From: Candidatus Collierbacteria bacterium
Lineage (GTDB): Bacteria; Patescibacteriota; Microgenomatia; UBA1400; JACPES01
Direction: 5' to 3'
DNA: 40,008 bases
Assembly (NCBI GenBank): GCA_016219325.1
Contig: JACRNH010000026.1
Span: 67,098 to 107,105 of the forward strand
Shown: positions 39,700 through 40,008 of the stretch, piece by piece
Layout of the letters: each line of letters starts with the position of its first letter
Position numbering within the stretch: the stretch's first letter is position 1
The notes under the pieces: model-generated
Seen by the model: only the letters and a program-made list of their open reading frames with translations
Told to the model about the DNA's origin: nothing
Database searches by the model: none
Made by a program: the position numbers and the translations under genes

Positions 39700-40008
39700 C
39701 TACCAAAGCCGCTGGAATAAACTCTTGATTTTGCTGGCCGCTTTTTGCGCTCCGGTTTGAATTCCCGAACTTAACTGTTGGAATAAATTTTGCCCGGGCG
39801 GTTGAGTTTGAAGATTGGAAGTAAATCCAGTGGTCCTTGCGGGTTGTGAAGAAATCATGGCTGCCCGTCTCTGGTTGGCAGCAATAAGACTATTTTTAGC
39901 TCTTTCTGCTGCACCGGCATCCGGTTGCGGTTCGAACCGGGCTAGCTGCTCTAGCTGCTTATCTAGAGCCGCAATTTTTCTTCCGCTTTCCGCGATTTGA
40001 GCTTCATA
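39700..40008 (-). CDS. Phage structural protein, C-terminal part (5' end beyond window)
   Basis: An open frame enters from the right edge and ends at TAG (39,700-39,702), 102 visible residues. The visible part is a charged, alanine- and glutamine-rich coiled-coil (ESGRKIAALDKQLEQLARF) followed by a low-complexity tail ending KIKSLFQRLW. It lies upstream of the tail genes in the same direction. It could be the end of a tail or connector protein. No start is visible, so no family is proposed. Confidence 0.65.
   Translation of the reverse strand, partial: YEAQIAESGRKIAALDKQLEQLARFEPQPDAGAAERAKNSLIAANQRRAAMISSQPARTTGFTSNLQTQPPGQNLFQQLSSGIQTGAQKAASKIKSLFQRLW

Noticed and set aside
1..40008. Insertion sequences or transposases
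   Set aside because: No transposase motif or IS-type terminal repeats with target duplications were found.

Overview
The window holds two different kinds of DNA. Positions 1 to about 30,700 are a host chromosomal surface-glycan locus: AT-rich, with every gene on the minus strand, many ATGA or TGATG stop/start overlaps, and no plus-strand gene that I believe. Positions about 30,860 to 40,008 are one end of a prophage or similar integrated phage: a plus-strand tyrosine integrase, a small helix-turn-helix regulator, then a minus-strand late module (metallophosphoesterase, Tat-signal metallopeptidase-like protein, holin-like protein, CHAP endolysin, coiled-coil membrane protein, 1125-residue LamG tail protein, small tail proteins) that runs off the right edge and is visibly more GC-rich over the tail genes. 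The compact overlapping genes, the mix of DUF2079 and GT-C proteins, and TGA used as a stop suggest a Patescibacteria/CPR-type bacterium with the standard code (for example Microgenomates-like). No ribosomal or marker gene confirms this, so the taxonomy is inference.

Glycan locus in transcription order (right to left): GT-C and DUF2079 membrane proteins, a UDP-GlcNAc 2-epimerase, a methyltransferase, a polyprenyl-phosphate GT2, another GT-C enzyme, an enolase-superfamily/methyltransferase fusion, a GT2-GT4 fusion, two further GT4 enzymes flanking a PIG-V-like GT-C protein, a GT2, an SDR epimerase with a DegT aminotransferase, two methyltransferases, a GT4-GNAT fusion with a second DegT aminotransferase, a methyltransferase, a GT4, two GT-C proteins, a second polyprenyl-P GT2, and a wbpI-D-E-B-like set (epimerase, acetyltransferase, aminotransferase, Gfo/Idh dehydrogenase) for a 2,3-diacetamido sugar. 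A partial GT-C gene ends the window. Together these could make, modify and link amino sugars, through both nucleotide-sugar (GT2/GT4) and lipid-linked (GT-C) donors. No flippase, polymerase or UDP-GlcNAc 6-dehydrogenase is in view.

The most unusual signal is a set of short repeats lying in frame inside these genes. Eleven copies of a 33-37 bp GC-rich palindrome (core AAGGCCYGGCCTTG, loop, then its reverse complement) lie in the host part and none in the phage part. Ten are inside coding sequences and read through without stops. Five further arrays of about four copies of unrelated 7-bp units are also read through in frame, and there are other palindrome classes. The insertions recur at one structural site: all five GT4 domains and one of the two 2-epimerases carry a palindrome or 7-mer array in the hinge just before the C-terminal Rossmann domain, and two methyltransferases carry the palindrome just before motif I. 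This resembles Rickettsia palindromic elements in concept but not in sequence, and could drive domain shuffling or pace co-translational folding.

The phage regulator region is also striking. A perfect 44-bp palindrome contains two opposed, completely consensus promoters (TTGACA-17-TATAAT on each strand). One of them would give a leaderless mRNA for the helix-turn-helix gene.
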